NCBI RefSeq assembly: GCF_011386835.1 | Contig: NC_088804.1 | Location: 38,613,549 to 38,677,548 of the forward strand | DNA from: Chrysemys picta bellii | Taxonomy: Eukaryota; Chordata; Testudines; Emydidae | Direction of reading: 5' to 3' | Length of the DNA stretch: 64,000 bases | Shown: piece by piece, positions 1-26,200 of the stretch | Position numbering within the stretch: the stretch's first letter is position 1 | Layout of the letters: every line of letters starts with the position of its first letter | Notes under the pieces: model-generated | Database searches by the model: none | What the model was told of the DNA's origin: nothing | The model's input: the letters and a program-made list of their open reading frames with translations, nothing else | Position numbers and translations under genes: made by a program

Positions 1-534
1 AGCTCCGGGCGGACCCTCCCCCCTGTCCACGGAGGCGGAGTCTGACCCGGCCCAAGGCCTGTCTCACCCGCCGCTACCAACGACCTGGCGACCGTCCTCT
101 ACGCGGCTGCCGTGCCGGAGACGAGAGAGAGGCGAGGCGGAAACGCTCTGGCGCACAGCCCGCTGGGATAGTGGAGGAGCGCGCTGCGGTTGGAGGGAAA
201 TAGAGAGCGCCGCGCCGCGGTGCAGAGTGGGACGTCGGCGGACTCCCGCCCCTTCACTTTCTCCGGGGGCGCTTTGCGACAGCGCTGGGCGGTTGGGGAG
301 CGCTTTGCGGCAGCCGGCGGTGAGAGCGAGGGCGTCGCGTGCGGGGGACTGAGGCAGGAGCTGGCACCTTAGGGGCCGCCCGGAGGAGCCTCACGCGGCC
401 CGGCGGGGAAGCCGCAGCGTCCCCCCCCCCCCCGCTCCCGCCGCCTATGGTGCCCCCCACCGCGCCGTGAGGCGAGGCGAGGCGAGGCGGGCGGAGCTGG
501 GGGCCGGCCCCGCGGCGGAGCAGGGCGCCCCAGG
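1..534. promoter_or_regulatory. CpG-island promoter and 5'UTR of EMC8, probably bidirectional with COX4I1
   Basis: The stretch is very G+C-rich and CpG-dense, unlike the AT-rich intron that follows. It contains a short (ggcga)n run at about 471-490 and a 13-base C run starting near 421. In mammals EMC8 and COX4I1 are transcribed head to head from one promoter. COX4I1 would therefore lie off the left edge on the minus strand. On the minus strand a GTGAGA splice-donor-like motif sits at about 68-63 and could end a noncoding COX4I1 first exon, but this is weak. No TATA box is evident and the transcription start cannot be fixed from sequence alone. Confidence 0.75.
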
Positions 535-14614
<14,080 letters not shown>

Positions 14615-15920
14615 GGAGGCTTCCACTGACTGATTTATGGGCATTTCCACTATGTTGAAGATACTTTAAAAAAATATTTTTGAATGTAAATAGAGTTATC
14701 TTCAGTACATTCTGGGGAACGCCAACAGCAGATTTAAAAAGAACGGCATGTCACTTGGAAAAGGTAACGTGCCCATAAGCAGTCAAATCTTTTTAATGAG
14801 AATCCTTAGAAGAAATACAAACTGTCAGTTATAGCCATCCTTGTGGATTCCATCCCAGTTGTAGTGATTGTTGCTATAACCTTTAAAACCAGAACTACTT
14901 CTGCTTGTCCAAATTGTTCATATTAAAAAGTTTTGACTAACCTTTTATAATCTTTAGAGAGAGTAATTTTTAAAGATTTATGAAATATCTTTCAAAAATG
15001 AATCTTGTCCTTAGATGAGATGTTTTTAAACTCTTTAAGTCACAAATGTATAAACAAAATCCAGTGGTAACTGGTCTTTTGACCTGGTTCTTAACTGGCA
15101 TTATTATTGATGCAGTAGAATAATGCTAACTGCTAAAGATTGTACTCTGTGCACATATTACATTTGTTCTGCAGCAGTTTAGCATATCATAGCTACAGAA
15201 TAACATATACTGAAAGCAATATTTCAAATGCTGCAGAGATTCCCAACCACACTGGGACTACAAACAGTTACAGAAATAGTTACAACCAAGGCCAAAACAA
15301 ATCTTAACTTTATGGTTTGTGAAGGACTTAGAGCACAGTAACGGTTTTGAATCAGCTACAAGGCTCTGTAGGAGTTGAGAAAACAAGAGAAGAGTAAAAT
15401 GCCATCTTGATTATATGCAATCTTTCTATCTGGATTTTAAACAGATACTCTTAATTCTGAGCTGATTCGCACATCCATTCAAATAGGACTGAAATGTACC
15501 TATCTGTAAATTAAAGGCAACTGATCTGTCTTTAGCATATGACTCAAAGGAACCTTGAAACACTCTAGTTCATCTTAAATCTATCTGTTTATCTAATTAA
15601 TATCTGTTTCTAACAAAAGTTTACCAGTTGATGGGGAAGCTTTATAGCAGAATTTCTTTTGTCATTTTTATATGTATTATTTTGTACCAAGTACACCAAA
15701 GGCATTGTACCTTACCTTCTGTCTCTTTCTTTTAGCTATGTTACTATAGAACTTGTAACAACTTAACCTGATGAACCTAATGAACTTGAGAGGATAAATT
15801 TTATATCATTCAACACTTTTTAACAGTAACAACAAATGAAAGGAAAATGCTTTAGCTGACCAACTGCTATTGTAGCTTGTCCCCCACCATCTGAAAATAA
15901 ACTTGATGACATGGGGAATG
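14615..15920 (+). other. EMC8: EMC8 3'UTR, likely extent
   Basis: Unique AT-rich sequence with no repeat signature runs from the stop codon to the AATAAA at 15896. The length is plausible for an EMC8 3'UTR. Further AATAAA hexamers at 17515 and about 18590 could give longer forms. The boundary is inferred. Confidence 0.55.
15896..15901 (+). terminator. Candidate EMC8 polyadenylation signal AATAAA
   Basis: AATAAA lies 1.28 kb after the EMC8 stop and is followed by T/G-containing sequence (acttttgtggcatccttggtggggttgg, spelled across 15930-15958) that could serve as the downstream element. An alternative hexamer is at 17515-17520. Confidence 0.5.
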
Positions 15921-18900
15921 TCAATCAGATACTTTTGTGGCATCCTTGGTGGGGTTGGGTGAGGAGAGAAGCGGGTAGGGAGGAAAGGAGCGGAAGATAA
16001 GTAGACTCAATTACTGACTGCATAGTGCAGTTAATGCACTAACTTGTCTTTGACCTTGAAAGACCTGAGTACAGTTCTTAATTAGATCAGAAATTAAGAT
16101 AATTTGGTCTCTTGCTCATAAGAAGTATTTGGTACACACACACGTTGCAACACAGTTCGCTCAAAGTAAGTTCCCTACCAAAACAAACCCTTCACAATGA
16201 AGATCCAGGTGCAGTATTTATCTCCTAATTTTTTGCTTTTTTCTTAAAGCAAACTTTTGAAACTTGGGCAAAAAGTAAGGGATGAGATTTTTCAAAACCA
16301 TTCTTGAGTTGACCTCGGTGTGCTATTAAAGTCGATGGGAGTTTTACCATTGATATCAACAGGAACAGAATTAAGGCCAAAATCCCATTCTAAAGTAATA
16401 GTTGTTATGAATGAGGATTACAGAAATTAGTGCTCCCTTTGTTTCACAGTGATGATAAACTAGTTTGGAGCAGGATGAAGCAGACATCATTTGGGGAAGT
16501 AAAATGCTGAATAGTCATGGCTGAACAAGTGTAACTGAAATCTAGTTGACAACCAGCGAAACATGCTGCTATTCCACAGATTTAAATATACTAGCTCGTG
16601 GAGTGTTCCCGGTAGTACATGTACAGAAAAAAAATTACCAATCATGCACATTGTATAAACAGAGCTTTTCAAGATGTTTGCAGAATATAAGGCAAAGCCT
16701 ATGATATGCTATTCTTTCCAGGGACAGATGTTATTGTTTGCCCCTTTTTGACCTGAGTGGCTAGTCAAAGTTTATGGCCCTGTGGGTGATCTAGTTGGGA
16801 GCAGAATTTGGTGATAGTCGGGTATTTCTTCAATGCAGTTTTGTTTATTTACAAAGACTGTACAAAGTGCTGTATCTCTGAATGCAGAAGGGATCAAATA
16901 ACCGGAAACAGCTTCTTTTGTTCACCAAGAGCAGCCTTTTCACCCTGCACCCCGACCCAAAAAAAAAGTCTCCAGGTTTTTTCCAGGGTCCAGCCACATG
17001 CTTTCAGCTGCTTCTTCAGTCTGTCTCAGTCTATTCTCAGTTTGTGTGTGTTATCTCCTGCCAACGCGCACACAGTCACAATACCCAGTCGAACCATCTG
17101 CCCACTTGGTGCTAGTTTCTGAGCAGACTATTAGGCTCTGCTTCAAGGGTGGCCCCTTAACTGTCTCTTACAATTGACTTAAAGGGGGGACTCATTCAGA
17201 GATCAGTTTAGAGGTATAAACTGAACCCATAACAAAGTTTCACTTAACTGATAACATTATCCTAACAAGCCACTGGGAATTGAACTGGTTACACGAAGAG
17301 TCATTAAACAGCACTGAAATACAAGCTGGTATTTCTTTGAAGCTACAGGAAATGCATTTCTCATTCTTCCTAACTAGATGTCATGTAATCAAGTATTTGG
17401 CCACATATGCATTCACACACTCTAATTCGTTCTGTCAGATACTCAGCTCTTATCCGGTTAAGGCTTCCCAAAATGCTAAATGTTTTGTAAAGATCGATTT
17501 TTTTGTTGTTGTCAAATAAAATTAACTCAAAGCAAAATATGTATCATTGGGGGCTCTAATCTGATAGAAAAGATAAATGCTCTTGCTGAGTAGTGTATTG
17601 TTAAACCTTGAGACTTTGCTGGAAGGGACAGGAGAGAAGCACCATATGCTATCCTCCCCTCCCACCTCTCCCTCTTTTGTTTGCTTGTAGGTTTCTAGTG
17701 AGGTCCATTGGACATTTGCCCATCAATAAAGCCAGAGGCTGGTTTTAAACAAACAAAGGGCAGGTGCAGCAGGGCACCAATGAGACTTGCCCCATCACCT
17801 GGACAATTTCCATCCTACCCCTCTCATTTGCATTGAAAGCTGGACAAAAAGTTATAAAGGTGAACCTTGGACTTGCTTTGATTCATGTTGGTTGCATGTG
17901 AAAGGATGAGAGGAAGCAGGTAATCTCTGTGAGGACGGCTCTCTGCCTACATGTTGATCTTGCTGCAAATCTAGGTCACTGATCTGTATGAGCAGCAGTA
18001 TATTTCTTGGCTTGGGCAGCAACTGCATTAAAGGAATGCAAGGTAACTTCTTTTTTTTAACTTTCAGGGAAGAAAAAGTTGGTGGGAGGGGGAAAGTCTG
18101 CATTCCTATGAGAACCCTGATGATTTTTTTTACGTCTACTTCAGTGTCACAGCCACCATGCTTCTGGCTGGGAAGACTACTTCCAGAGCATATCCCTCTT
18201 TCCTTTATTCCGCCCCAATTGTCTGCCAGTGAATGCCATGCAGAGGTCTTTTTCCTCCTCCTCCCATTGACAAATGTCTTACGTTTCTGCTCCTACCACT
18301 CTTTTGGACTTGCCAGCCCAAGTTCCTATGATCAGAAATCAAACGCTAGCCCTGCCGCAGTGTCTGCCTGCCTTCGGGTTCTCCATAATACCCATTACCA
18401 TTGTATGAGCACTTGGAAATGCAGAAAAGCCCTCCTGGTTGTCTTGGTATTACAAAGCTATTTTCCCGCTATATTAATGTTTGAAAGATTTGTGATGAAC
18501 AGTTCTAACAAATAACGAATGTATAGAAAACTGGCACAAAAGGAGGGAAAAACCCAGCTCAATCTGATATGTAAAGTGCCGCTTTTGAATAAATATAGGC
18601 AATCAGCACCAGAAATGATGCTATTCTGAATGATTTTGAATGTAAAGTGGCTGGGTTTTTTTAATGTGCTATTTACTGCTTTGCAGACTCTGGGTTAGTG
18701 GCAGGAGCAATAATGGGCACTAATTCAGGAGTCTTTCAGGGTGAAGATGGGAGCTTGGCTCGCTGCAGCATATGGTTTTGAAGGAAATCCTGCTTTCTTC
18801 CCAAGCAGCTGTCCGAGTTGACTTAAGACCAAGGAGGCTAGGTGACGTGCTAAAGAGCATGCAGCGTGCAACTCCCATATCTCTGCCCCCTGGTTCTTCT

Positions 18901-19600
18901 AACCACTGGGCACCATGGCCAAGCTTCTCAAAAGTGACTCATTTTGAATTGTAGGTGTCTAGCTTGAGACACTTCAAAGGGACCTCTTTCAAAAAGGCTT
19001 GAGCCTTTGCCCTCTGGAAATCAGACCACTTGAAAGGTATTCCCAGTTAGACCCCAAAAAATGGAGGCACCTAGAATCACTGGACACTTTTGAAAGTCTT
19101 GGCTGGCATGGCAGTGCCAGATTAAGTAGTTCTGTGTGGGCAGGGGTCTCCCTCTGTAGGATCAAAAGGTGCTGGTAATCAGTAGTACACATGACTGCAA
19201 GTACTGTGGCACATTGGGATGGCTGTGCTCAGTGATGGTTAAAGGAATGTCAAATATCTGGTAACTAGGGGATGGTGGTTGGCCTGCAGGGGATGTTTTA
19301 TCCTATATAATGTAGTTTGCTGTGCTGTAAATAAAGACGAAGCTTTTTTCCTTTCCCGCTACCATGCAATTGAAGTGGGAGGCTGAGCACTTTGTCAGTT
19401 TTCTGTTAGCCTAAGCAAATTGGCACATTTTGATCCACGTCTCTTCTTCATAATTCCAGACACGAAGGCTGCCTTGTGCCAGCTTTAATCAGGGTACTCT
19501 TTGCAACAGCAAATGTTTATATAAGGAGACGCATGATGCAGAGTGGTCAAAACACAGCGCTTGGCTTTCAGATATCATGGGGCCCATCAGCATGATAAGA
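15921..19600. other. Intergenic DNA after EMC8
   Basis: Mostly unique AT-rich sequence. A 175-codon open frame at 17988-18515 has no recognisable domain and biased hydrophobic composition, and is treated as chance. AATAAA at 17515 could mark a longer EMC8 transcript. No repeat is clearly assignable apart from decayed fragments. Confidence 0.45.
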
Positions 19601-20125
19601 CCCTAGATAAATAGAGCGGGATGCCAGAGACTGGTTCTGTTCCCAGATCTGCCACAAACTTGCTGTGAGATCTTGTGCAGATCACTGAGGCTTGGATCCT
19701 CAAAGGTATTTAGGCACCTAACTGCCATTGGGCCAGTGGGAGATAGGCATCTAAATGCTTTTGAGGATCTGGGCCTTGGAGCCTATTTTCAAAGGTGTTG
19801 CTCCCCTGCAGCTGCCAGGGGGTTCAGTGGATTTGTGGTTGCTCAGCTGTTCTGAAAACCAGGCTGCCAAATTCCTTCTGTTTTCCCATCTAGACAAAGA
19901 CAGTAGAGACAGTGGTGTGTGATGAGGCTTAACTTGCTAGTGTTTTATTTGTATGACAGTGCAGAGAGGCAGATCCCAGTGAGGCTGGGTGCTTACTAAC
20001 CCATACTCCAAACAGCTTACAATCTAAATGGAGAAGACACACAGAGAGGGTGGAAGGAGAAAGAGAGGCATGGACTGCCTCTGTTTGTAAAGTGTTTGAG
20101 ATCCTCAGCTGGAAGGTGCTATCAA
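19601..20125 (+). mobile_element. tRNA-type SINE fragments
   Basis: 'gccagagactggttctgttc', 'cccagatctgccacaaactt' (19623-19665) and later 'gtaaagtgtttgagatcctc' with 'agctggaaggtgctat' (20089-20125) are body and tail blocks of the turtle SINE, separated by unrelated sequence. Confidence 0.45.
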
Positions 20126-21354
20126 TGGAGAAAGAGTAAGTGAAATGTTAAATGCAGGAAGCTTTTAATAGTTGGTAACTTAAATCTTATTGGAACTTGG
20201 AAAATGTTCTTGAGATGAAATCTGCTTGCCCTGCATTTGTGAGCAGTGCTTCTGCTGTACATGCTAATGTAGCTTCTGGAGAGGAGCCTAATGGGCCTAA
20301 GCCACTGACAGTTGTGTGTGGGAACTGTAAAGCACCGGCCATCTATTGAACCAAAGAAGCTGTGCAAGTTGCTTCTCCTTGCTCTGCCCACCCTCTCATA
20401 ACATCTCATAATTCTGGTTTTAGGCCCCCATGCTGCCCTGCCAATACATCTTAATTCCGTGCTGCAGGATCCCTTGCCATTCTAGCCTCCCCTGAATCAA
20501 TCATTCCAAAATAGGTGGTGGTTGCACCATGTACATATATCCACTAGGGGCTTGATTGAGGCCATTGTCTTTATCCCCTTTAGCCCTTATTTTAACCCAG
20601 CTTGGCTCTCTCATCAGAACGGCTTCTGCACTGGCAGTTTTATCCTTGAGTTCATTTTTGACTCTGCAAAAGATTACAGATATAAAACCATAGTGAACTG
20701 AGACAGAAAGTCAGCTGTAGTCTGGGGTTTCCATTAATAGGATTGTGTGAAAGGTGAAATTGTTTCACCTTTCCATGTGGCTGTTCAGCAATTGGTCAAG
20801 GTGGCCTTTGTCTCTTAGAAATTTTAGTGATGGGCTAGGCATTTCCCCAACCTTGTCAGGCTATGGATGGAAGAGAGGCAACAGCCTGGAGAGTACAATT
20901 CCAGAGTAATATAAAGCCATTAGATGATTCCAGGTGGAAGGCATAAGCCATTTCATCTTTAAAATTGGCTTGTGAAAGCTGCAATCATCTGATGGATAAT
21001 TGAGCAGAGCATGCATAGACAAGACCTCTCCAACTGAAATGATTCTTCAGCCCTTTGATTACCAGGGGGACAGGTGTGTGTTAAAGTTCCTTTGGAAACA
21101 TAGCAACTGCCTTTAGATTTTTGGAACTTACAGCGCATGAAATGTTTAATTGGTGCACTAAAACTCTGATTGTATCTTAGCAATGCCTTGGAGATTTGAA
21201 ACACACTATGACATGGGCCAGAAATATTTTATAGTCACAACTCCTTGAAATTAGTGTGAGTCGTTACTGGCTTGGAATATTTGTGAGCTCCTAATGAGAC
21301 ACACTGGCTTCTGTACTCAGTGATTCTCCGAGACTCTACATCAGTATCCTAGGA
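20126..21354. other. Intergenic, nothing recognised
   Basis: No frame with coding character and no clear repeat terminus is visible. Confidence 0.4.
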
Positions 21355-21688
21355 CAGTGGTTCCCAAATTTGTTCCGCCGCTTGTGCGGGGAAAGCCCCT
21401 GGCGGGCCGGGCCGGTTTGTTTACCTGCCGCGTCTGCAGGTTCGGCCGATTGCGGCTCCCAGTGGCTGCCGTTCACTGCTCCAGGCCAATGGGAGCTGCT
21501 GGAAGCGGTGGCCAGTACATCCCTTGGCCCGCACCGCTTCCAGCAGCTCCCATTGGCCTGGAACAGCGAACCGCGGCCACTGGGAGCCGCGGTCGGCCGG
21601 ACCTGCGGACGCGGCAGGTAAACAAACTGGCCCGGCCCGCCAGGGGCTTTTCCCCGCACAAGCGGCGGAACAAGTTTGGGACCCACTG
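21355..21688. mobile_element. hAT-type fold-back element, family B (334 bp)
   Basis: Terminal repeats are CAGTGGTTCCCAAATTTGTT and AACAAGTTTGGGACCCACTG. The interior is a long GC-rich palindrome ('gcttccagcagctcccattg' against 'caatgggagctgctggaagc'). Flanks TCCTAGGA (21347-21354) and TCCTAGAG (21689-21696) agree at 6 of 8 positions, consistent with an aged hAT target duplication. The length matches family A copy 1 and the internal arms are related, but the terminal 30 bp differ. Confidence 0.8.
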
Positions 21689-21954
21689 TCCTAGAGGTTC
21701 CACAAAATTCATGTGACACAATCCTGTCTTGGCTTCCCAAACCTCTCTACTGGAGTTTGGTGGTCTTCAAGGAGGTATATATGGCCACCCCGAATGATGC
21801 TTTAACAGTGCAACATCTCAAATGGTCCATTGAAGCAAGTATCCCATGACAAAAACCTGGGGTCTTCCAAAGTCCAGCTAATAAGTTGTCCTCTGAACCC
21901 ACTGATCCAAAATGTTTAATTGGCCCTCGGACCAAGATTCTGATCCTCACCATA

Positions 21955-22040
21955 TGAGCAGGGTCTTATGGTTAAAGGACAGGACTAGGAGTCAAGCAAT
22001 CTGCTTTCTAATCCAGTTCTGAGCTCCCTTCCCGCTCCTA
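21955..22040 (+). mobile_element. tRNA-derived SINE fragment
   Basis: 'cagggtcttatggttaaagg', 'acaggactaggagtcaagca' and 'ctaatccagttctgagctcc' match the SINE head. The tail is missing. Confidence 0.5.
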
Positions 22041-22905
22041 TATGTGGTCTCTTTTGCTCAGGCTTGAAGCACATTAGTTGGACAGAGGGGAAACTTCCAC
22101 TTCTGCTGGTTCCCATGATGCTGGTATATAGAAGACTTCATGCTATCAATACCGCACCCCACACCAGCACTACATTCAGTTAGTTTTAATTAACATTTAG
22201 CCTAGGGAAGATTATGAGATGTATTGAATGCATCAGGTCATTTGAACCAGCCAGTAAAAAAGCACAACCCCCGGAAGAAAACAACCCACGTGCTATATGG
22301 CAGACCTTTAACCAGTATGCTCTTGGATAACGACCTCCTGCAACTGTCATTACTGCATGTTAATAGCGGTGAAGTCAGAGCGAGATGTTCATAGAATGGA
22401 GGAAAATCTATCAGGGAGTGGTGGCCCAGGTAGCAAAATGGTGGGTTGGCAGGGAAAAGAACAGGAAGACAAAGAACCTAGCTCTTCAAATGTGAGACGA
22501 GTAAAGTTCTGTTCATAATCCTGTTTGAAATGTCTTGGGATGCTTGAGTGATAGTGATTGCTTGCATGGGTTACAGGCAGCACAGTGTGGAGTACTGGCA
22601 GGTGCAGTTATTTTGTACTTATATGAATTCATAATTCATACTAATGTACTTATAGATTTCAGTTCTCTGTTTCCTTAGTGGTTAATAGGTGAGGTGCTTC
22701 TCCTACCCCTTGGAGCAGAGCCAGACCTTACTACCCTCCCACAGGAAACCAATCTACTGCTACCACCCTCCCAGCTCCTTTGGAATGGGACTATCAGGCC
22801 TTTCCCTGGTAGTCACTAGGGACAATGCGTATTTGAGCTGGCACACTGAGGAAATTCTAAATGCTTTTGCTCACCGCTCCAGAGGTCATGCAGCTTCTCA
22901 CCTGG

Positions 22906-23100
22906 AAAAAAGAACAGGAGTACTTGTGGCACCTTAGAGACTAACAAATTTATTAGAGCATAAGCTTTCATGGATGCATCCGAAGAAGTGGGCTGTAGTC
23001 CACGAAAGCTTATGCTCTAATAAATTTGTTAGTCTCTAAGGTGCCACAAGTACTCCTGTTCTTTTTGCGGATACAGACTAACACGGCTGCTACTCTGAAA
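22906..23100. mobile_element. Short fold-back retroelement with perfect 63-bp arms and 12-bp TSD
   Basis: The arms 22907-22969 and 23004-23066 are exact reverse complements over 63 bp, with a 34-nt spacer. A unique end follows (gcggatacagactaacacgg, then ctgctactctgaaa). The element is bounded by perfect 12-bp direct repeats CTTCTCACCTGG at 22894-22905 and 23101-23112. The terminal sequence is that of a very common turtle family, which I infer to be a Penelope-like element because these have inverted, 5'-truncated copies and variable TSDs. Confidence 0.75.
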
Positions 23101-23439
23101 CTTCTCACCTGGGAGACAGACAGCCGGAGAGTTGGGAATCAAGCTACTGTCAGCCTCATCCAGAAGATGCCATCCAGGGAATCTAGCTGCTGTCTGCCTC
23201 TCCCTGACGATACTTAGTACTAGATAAATGTACACAAATAAATAAGTTACTAAACCATGAGCCTGTTGCCTTACAGCCATTCTAATGGCAGTGGAGCTGG
23301 TTACGCCAACCAGCCCTAAAAAACACCTTCAGACCCTGTATTGCAACTCGCAGTCCCAGGCTTGAGACCACTAGTGGTAGCTCCAGTTGCAGGCAGGAAA
23401 TGAAAGGATGTCAGGGTTGAGACAGAGGAAGCATAGCGT

Positions 23440-23665
23440 ATGTACTGTTTAAAGCACTGAAGTAGGATCTGAGCGTCCAGCCTTGCCTCTGCCACAGACT
23501 CCTTGTGTGGTCCTCCAGCCTCAGTGCCTCAGTTTACCTGTGTCTAACGTAGGAATTAAACATTCCTCCAAAGGGGACTGTGAGGCTTTAACGAATTAAT
23601 GTTTAATGTGCTTTGAGATCCTCAGATGGAAGGGACTGGAAAAGCTGCTCCTGTTGTCATAAATA
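23440..23665 (+). mobile_element. tRNA-type SINE, near full length
   Basis: 'tctgccacagactccttgtg', 'tcagtgcctcagtttacctg' and 'gtgctttgagatcctcagat' with 'ggaag' occur in SINE order. Confidence 0.5.
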
Positions 23666-25086
23666 AGATAATCCAATCAAATTAGGTTGTGTTGCAGCCC
23701 CCAAACCAGACTGCAGTTACTCTAACACACCGTTTATCCACTAATATTTTTGTTTTCAGCCTGACCATGATGGGCCTTTTCCTCTGCTCACACCCAGTCC
23801 TGCCTTCAATGTCGCGGAGCAAAGAGACTGCTATTCCCAGCCAGGCCGACTCTAGGACTATTTTAACAGTTGCAGTGGGCTAGTTCCCATGTAAATTACC
23901 TTATCAGCTACCGGGTGATTTCTAGGTGCTCAAACAGGATCTGTAGCTAGAGTACAGCCATGTAATAACTAGTCAGAAAGGAAACATCCCTTAATCCCGG
24001 TGTCCTTGGAACACTGAATACAATGGAATTAGTTTAGGGTACACATTGTAATCATTGGGCATATAGAAGAAACTTTCTGCCTATAGTCCGGACCAGAACC
24101 TCCTGGCCGTTAGACCTTCCAATAGAGCTGTCAAAACATTGTCCCAGTTTTTCATTGAAAAAGTTCAAAATTTGAGAATTTTTTTGAACATTCTCCCCTT
24201 TTTGGACTAGCTCCACTTTCCAATAATTGTAGGAAAGGCATCAACTATGTAGTCAGGTCACTTAAGATACTCCGCTCAGCAGCAGCTGGTCAGCTGAACA
24301 AGGTAAATTCTGTCATCCATCTCTTGGCTCGGGCTTCGTCAGAACCCAGTGGGCTGAGCAAAGTGAGCTCCTACACTTAACTCAATGGCATTTTTTGTTT
24401 GTCTGCCCAGTGTTCCCCCACCCTAATTCTAAGCCTCTATCAGTCAGCACTGAGCCCAAAAGCTCTCGCTCTAGACTTTTCTTAGGGTCTTGCTCAGCAG
24501 TGCTTCTTCCAAATGTGGCTGGAGTTTCCTTGCTGCCTTCTCAGTAGTCTCTCTGCTTCTCTTTCCTGCTTATTCACATCATCTCCCCCCCCTCCCCCAC
24601 TACTATTACCACCAAAACAATACCTAGCCACACCCCTCTCTTACATAGTTCACATTCCTCAGTGGTCTCACATGTCCCTTTGTTTTGGGCAGGGGCATGT
24701 GCTTGCTTCACGGGGGTGAAGAATGCTCTTGTTTCATAAAGGAGCTCCAGGATTCCTTACAGCTATCTTAAATGATGGGTGGTGGTTCCAGCTGCAATGA
24801 TGTTTCACCCAACCCACAACCCCAACAATACTTGAAATGTGGTTGGAAAAGCGACCTTTCGAAAACTTGCCCCTTCTTTCTCCACAGATCTGGAACTTTC
24901 ACCAAAGTGTTGGCAACCCCCTTCCCCCTGCCAAAAAAAAATCAGTTTTTGCGGCTTTTAACGGCTCCGGTGCCCCCACCGTTCTGGCGCAATGAACTGG
25001 ATGGAATCTCTGCTTGCCCATTGCATCAGCAAAGTGATGAGCTTAGTTCCAGTCGCAAGGCTAACTTCTACCCTCAATTTCACCTA

Positions 25087-25205
25087 GGGTGACCAGATAG
25101 CAAGTGTGTAAAATCGGGACGGGGGTGGGGGGCAATAGGAGCCCATATAAAAATAAGCCCCCAATATCGGGACTGTCCCTATAAAATAGGGACATCTGGT
25201 CACCC
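25087..25205. mobile_element. Palindromic Tc1/mariner-type MITE, TA duplication
   Basis: The ends GGGTGACCAGATAGC and (inverse) GGGTGACCAGATGTC are flanked by TA at 25085-25086 and 25206-25207. The interior contains 'aaaatcgggacggggg' and 'tatcgggactgtccctat'. It is a short 119-bp element that is common in turtles. Superfamily is inferred from the TA duplication. Confidence 0.7.
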
Positions 25206-25404
25206 TAATTTCACCGGAGAGGGGAAACAGTGGTGCTTGCACAGGTGTATTGCTGAGCGAGGCCTACAGAAAGAACTGAACTCTCCTTACCCTGCCTACA
25301 AGAAGTATAAAACAGGTTGGCCTTAAAGGGAGGGAGACACTTTAACTGTTTGCCAGACGCTGGGAATGGGCGATGGGGTGGATCACTTGGTGATCACCTG
25401 TTCA

Positions 25405-25500
25405 TTCCCTCTGGCATTGGCCACTGTCAGAAGACAGGACATGGGGCTAGATGGACCTTTGGTCTGACCCAGTCTGGCGGGTCTAAGGAGTCCTTGGCAG
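25405..25500 (+). mobile_element. CR1 LINE 3' tail, plus orientation
   Basis: 'ctggcattggccactgtcag', 'aagacaggacatggggctag' and 'atggacctttggtctgaccc' are the standard CR1 3' terminal block. Confidence 0.7.
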
Positions 25501-25539
25501 TTTCCAGCAGCACTTGACTGGTTTCAGGGGATTGAGAAG

Positions 25540-26200
25540 AGGCGTTTGCTCAGCGGGGGAAATATGTGCCGCCCAAGGGCTCTTGCCCTGCAGAGAGCGG
25601 GATGAGGGCTGGAGGTGGGAGAGGGGCTGAACACAACCTTACCCGGCCCCCTCTCCTCCCTGCCCGATCTGCCAGGGCGCCTCCCCCGCCCCCCAGTTTG
25701 CTGTGGGCGTGTGGCCGAGACACCCCCCGGGAAAGCCACCAGCCGCTTCCATGCCGCCCCCGCGGAGCTAAGGGAAGAGGCAGCCCCAGTGAGGGAGCAG
25801 AGCCCAGGGGGGAAGGGGGGAGCAGAGGGACCCTCCCCGCCGCTCCTGCCGCTGGCGAGGTGACTCAGGAAGGTGGCACCAGGCAGGGATATGCAAATCG
25901 CCCCCCCCCCCCCCCCCGGCTCGCCCGGCTGCTGCCTTCCTCAGGCTCGCGTGGTGCAGGAGCGGGTCCGGGCTGCGGCGGCTGAGCGGCGGGAAAGAGA
26001 CCAGAGCGCCGGTAAGTTTCTCCTTCCCCAGCCCCCGGGCTGCCCTCCCCGGGCGTCCTGGGAACTTTTTCCGGCCAGATCCTTCCCGAAATCCCCACTC
26101 CGGTCTCTGGCTCCTCCGGGCAGGGCAGGGGGGCGGGGGTGCAGCGCTCACACCCCGGAAATCAAGGCAGAGCTGGCTCCCAGCTTGGCCCCTCTGATGG
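25540..26200 (+). promoter_or_regulatory. CpG-island promoter of the C16orf74 homolog
   Basis: There is an abrupt GC-rich, CpG-dense block. Upstream of the inferred start are a perfect AP-1 consensus TGACTCA (25861-25867), a perfect octamer ATGCAAAT (25891-25898), and a C run from about 25900. Large overlapping open frames on both strands here are typical of stop-poor GC-rich DNA and are not taken as genes. Confidence 0.65.
25930..26011 (+). other. C16orf74: Noncoding first exon of the C16orf74 homolog (5' limit uncertain)
   Basis: The exon ends at 26011 in 'ccagagcgccg' followed by a consensus donor GTAAGT at 26012. It lies in the CpG island, is on the same strand as the coding exon at 33313, and no other donor in the island is as good. 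Its start is unknown; it probably begins after the octamer and C run. Confidence 0.5.

Noticed and set aside
17988..18515. 175-codon open frame downstream of EMC8
   Set aside because: Composition is not protein-like, there is no domain, and it lies in AT-rich intergenic DNA.
21336..21740. Frames of 82-134 codons on both strands
   Set aside because: They are translations of the palindromic hAT element 21355-21688.
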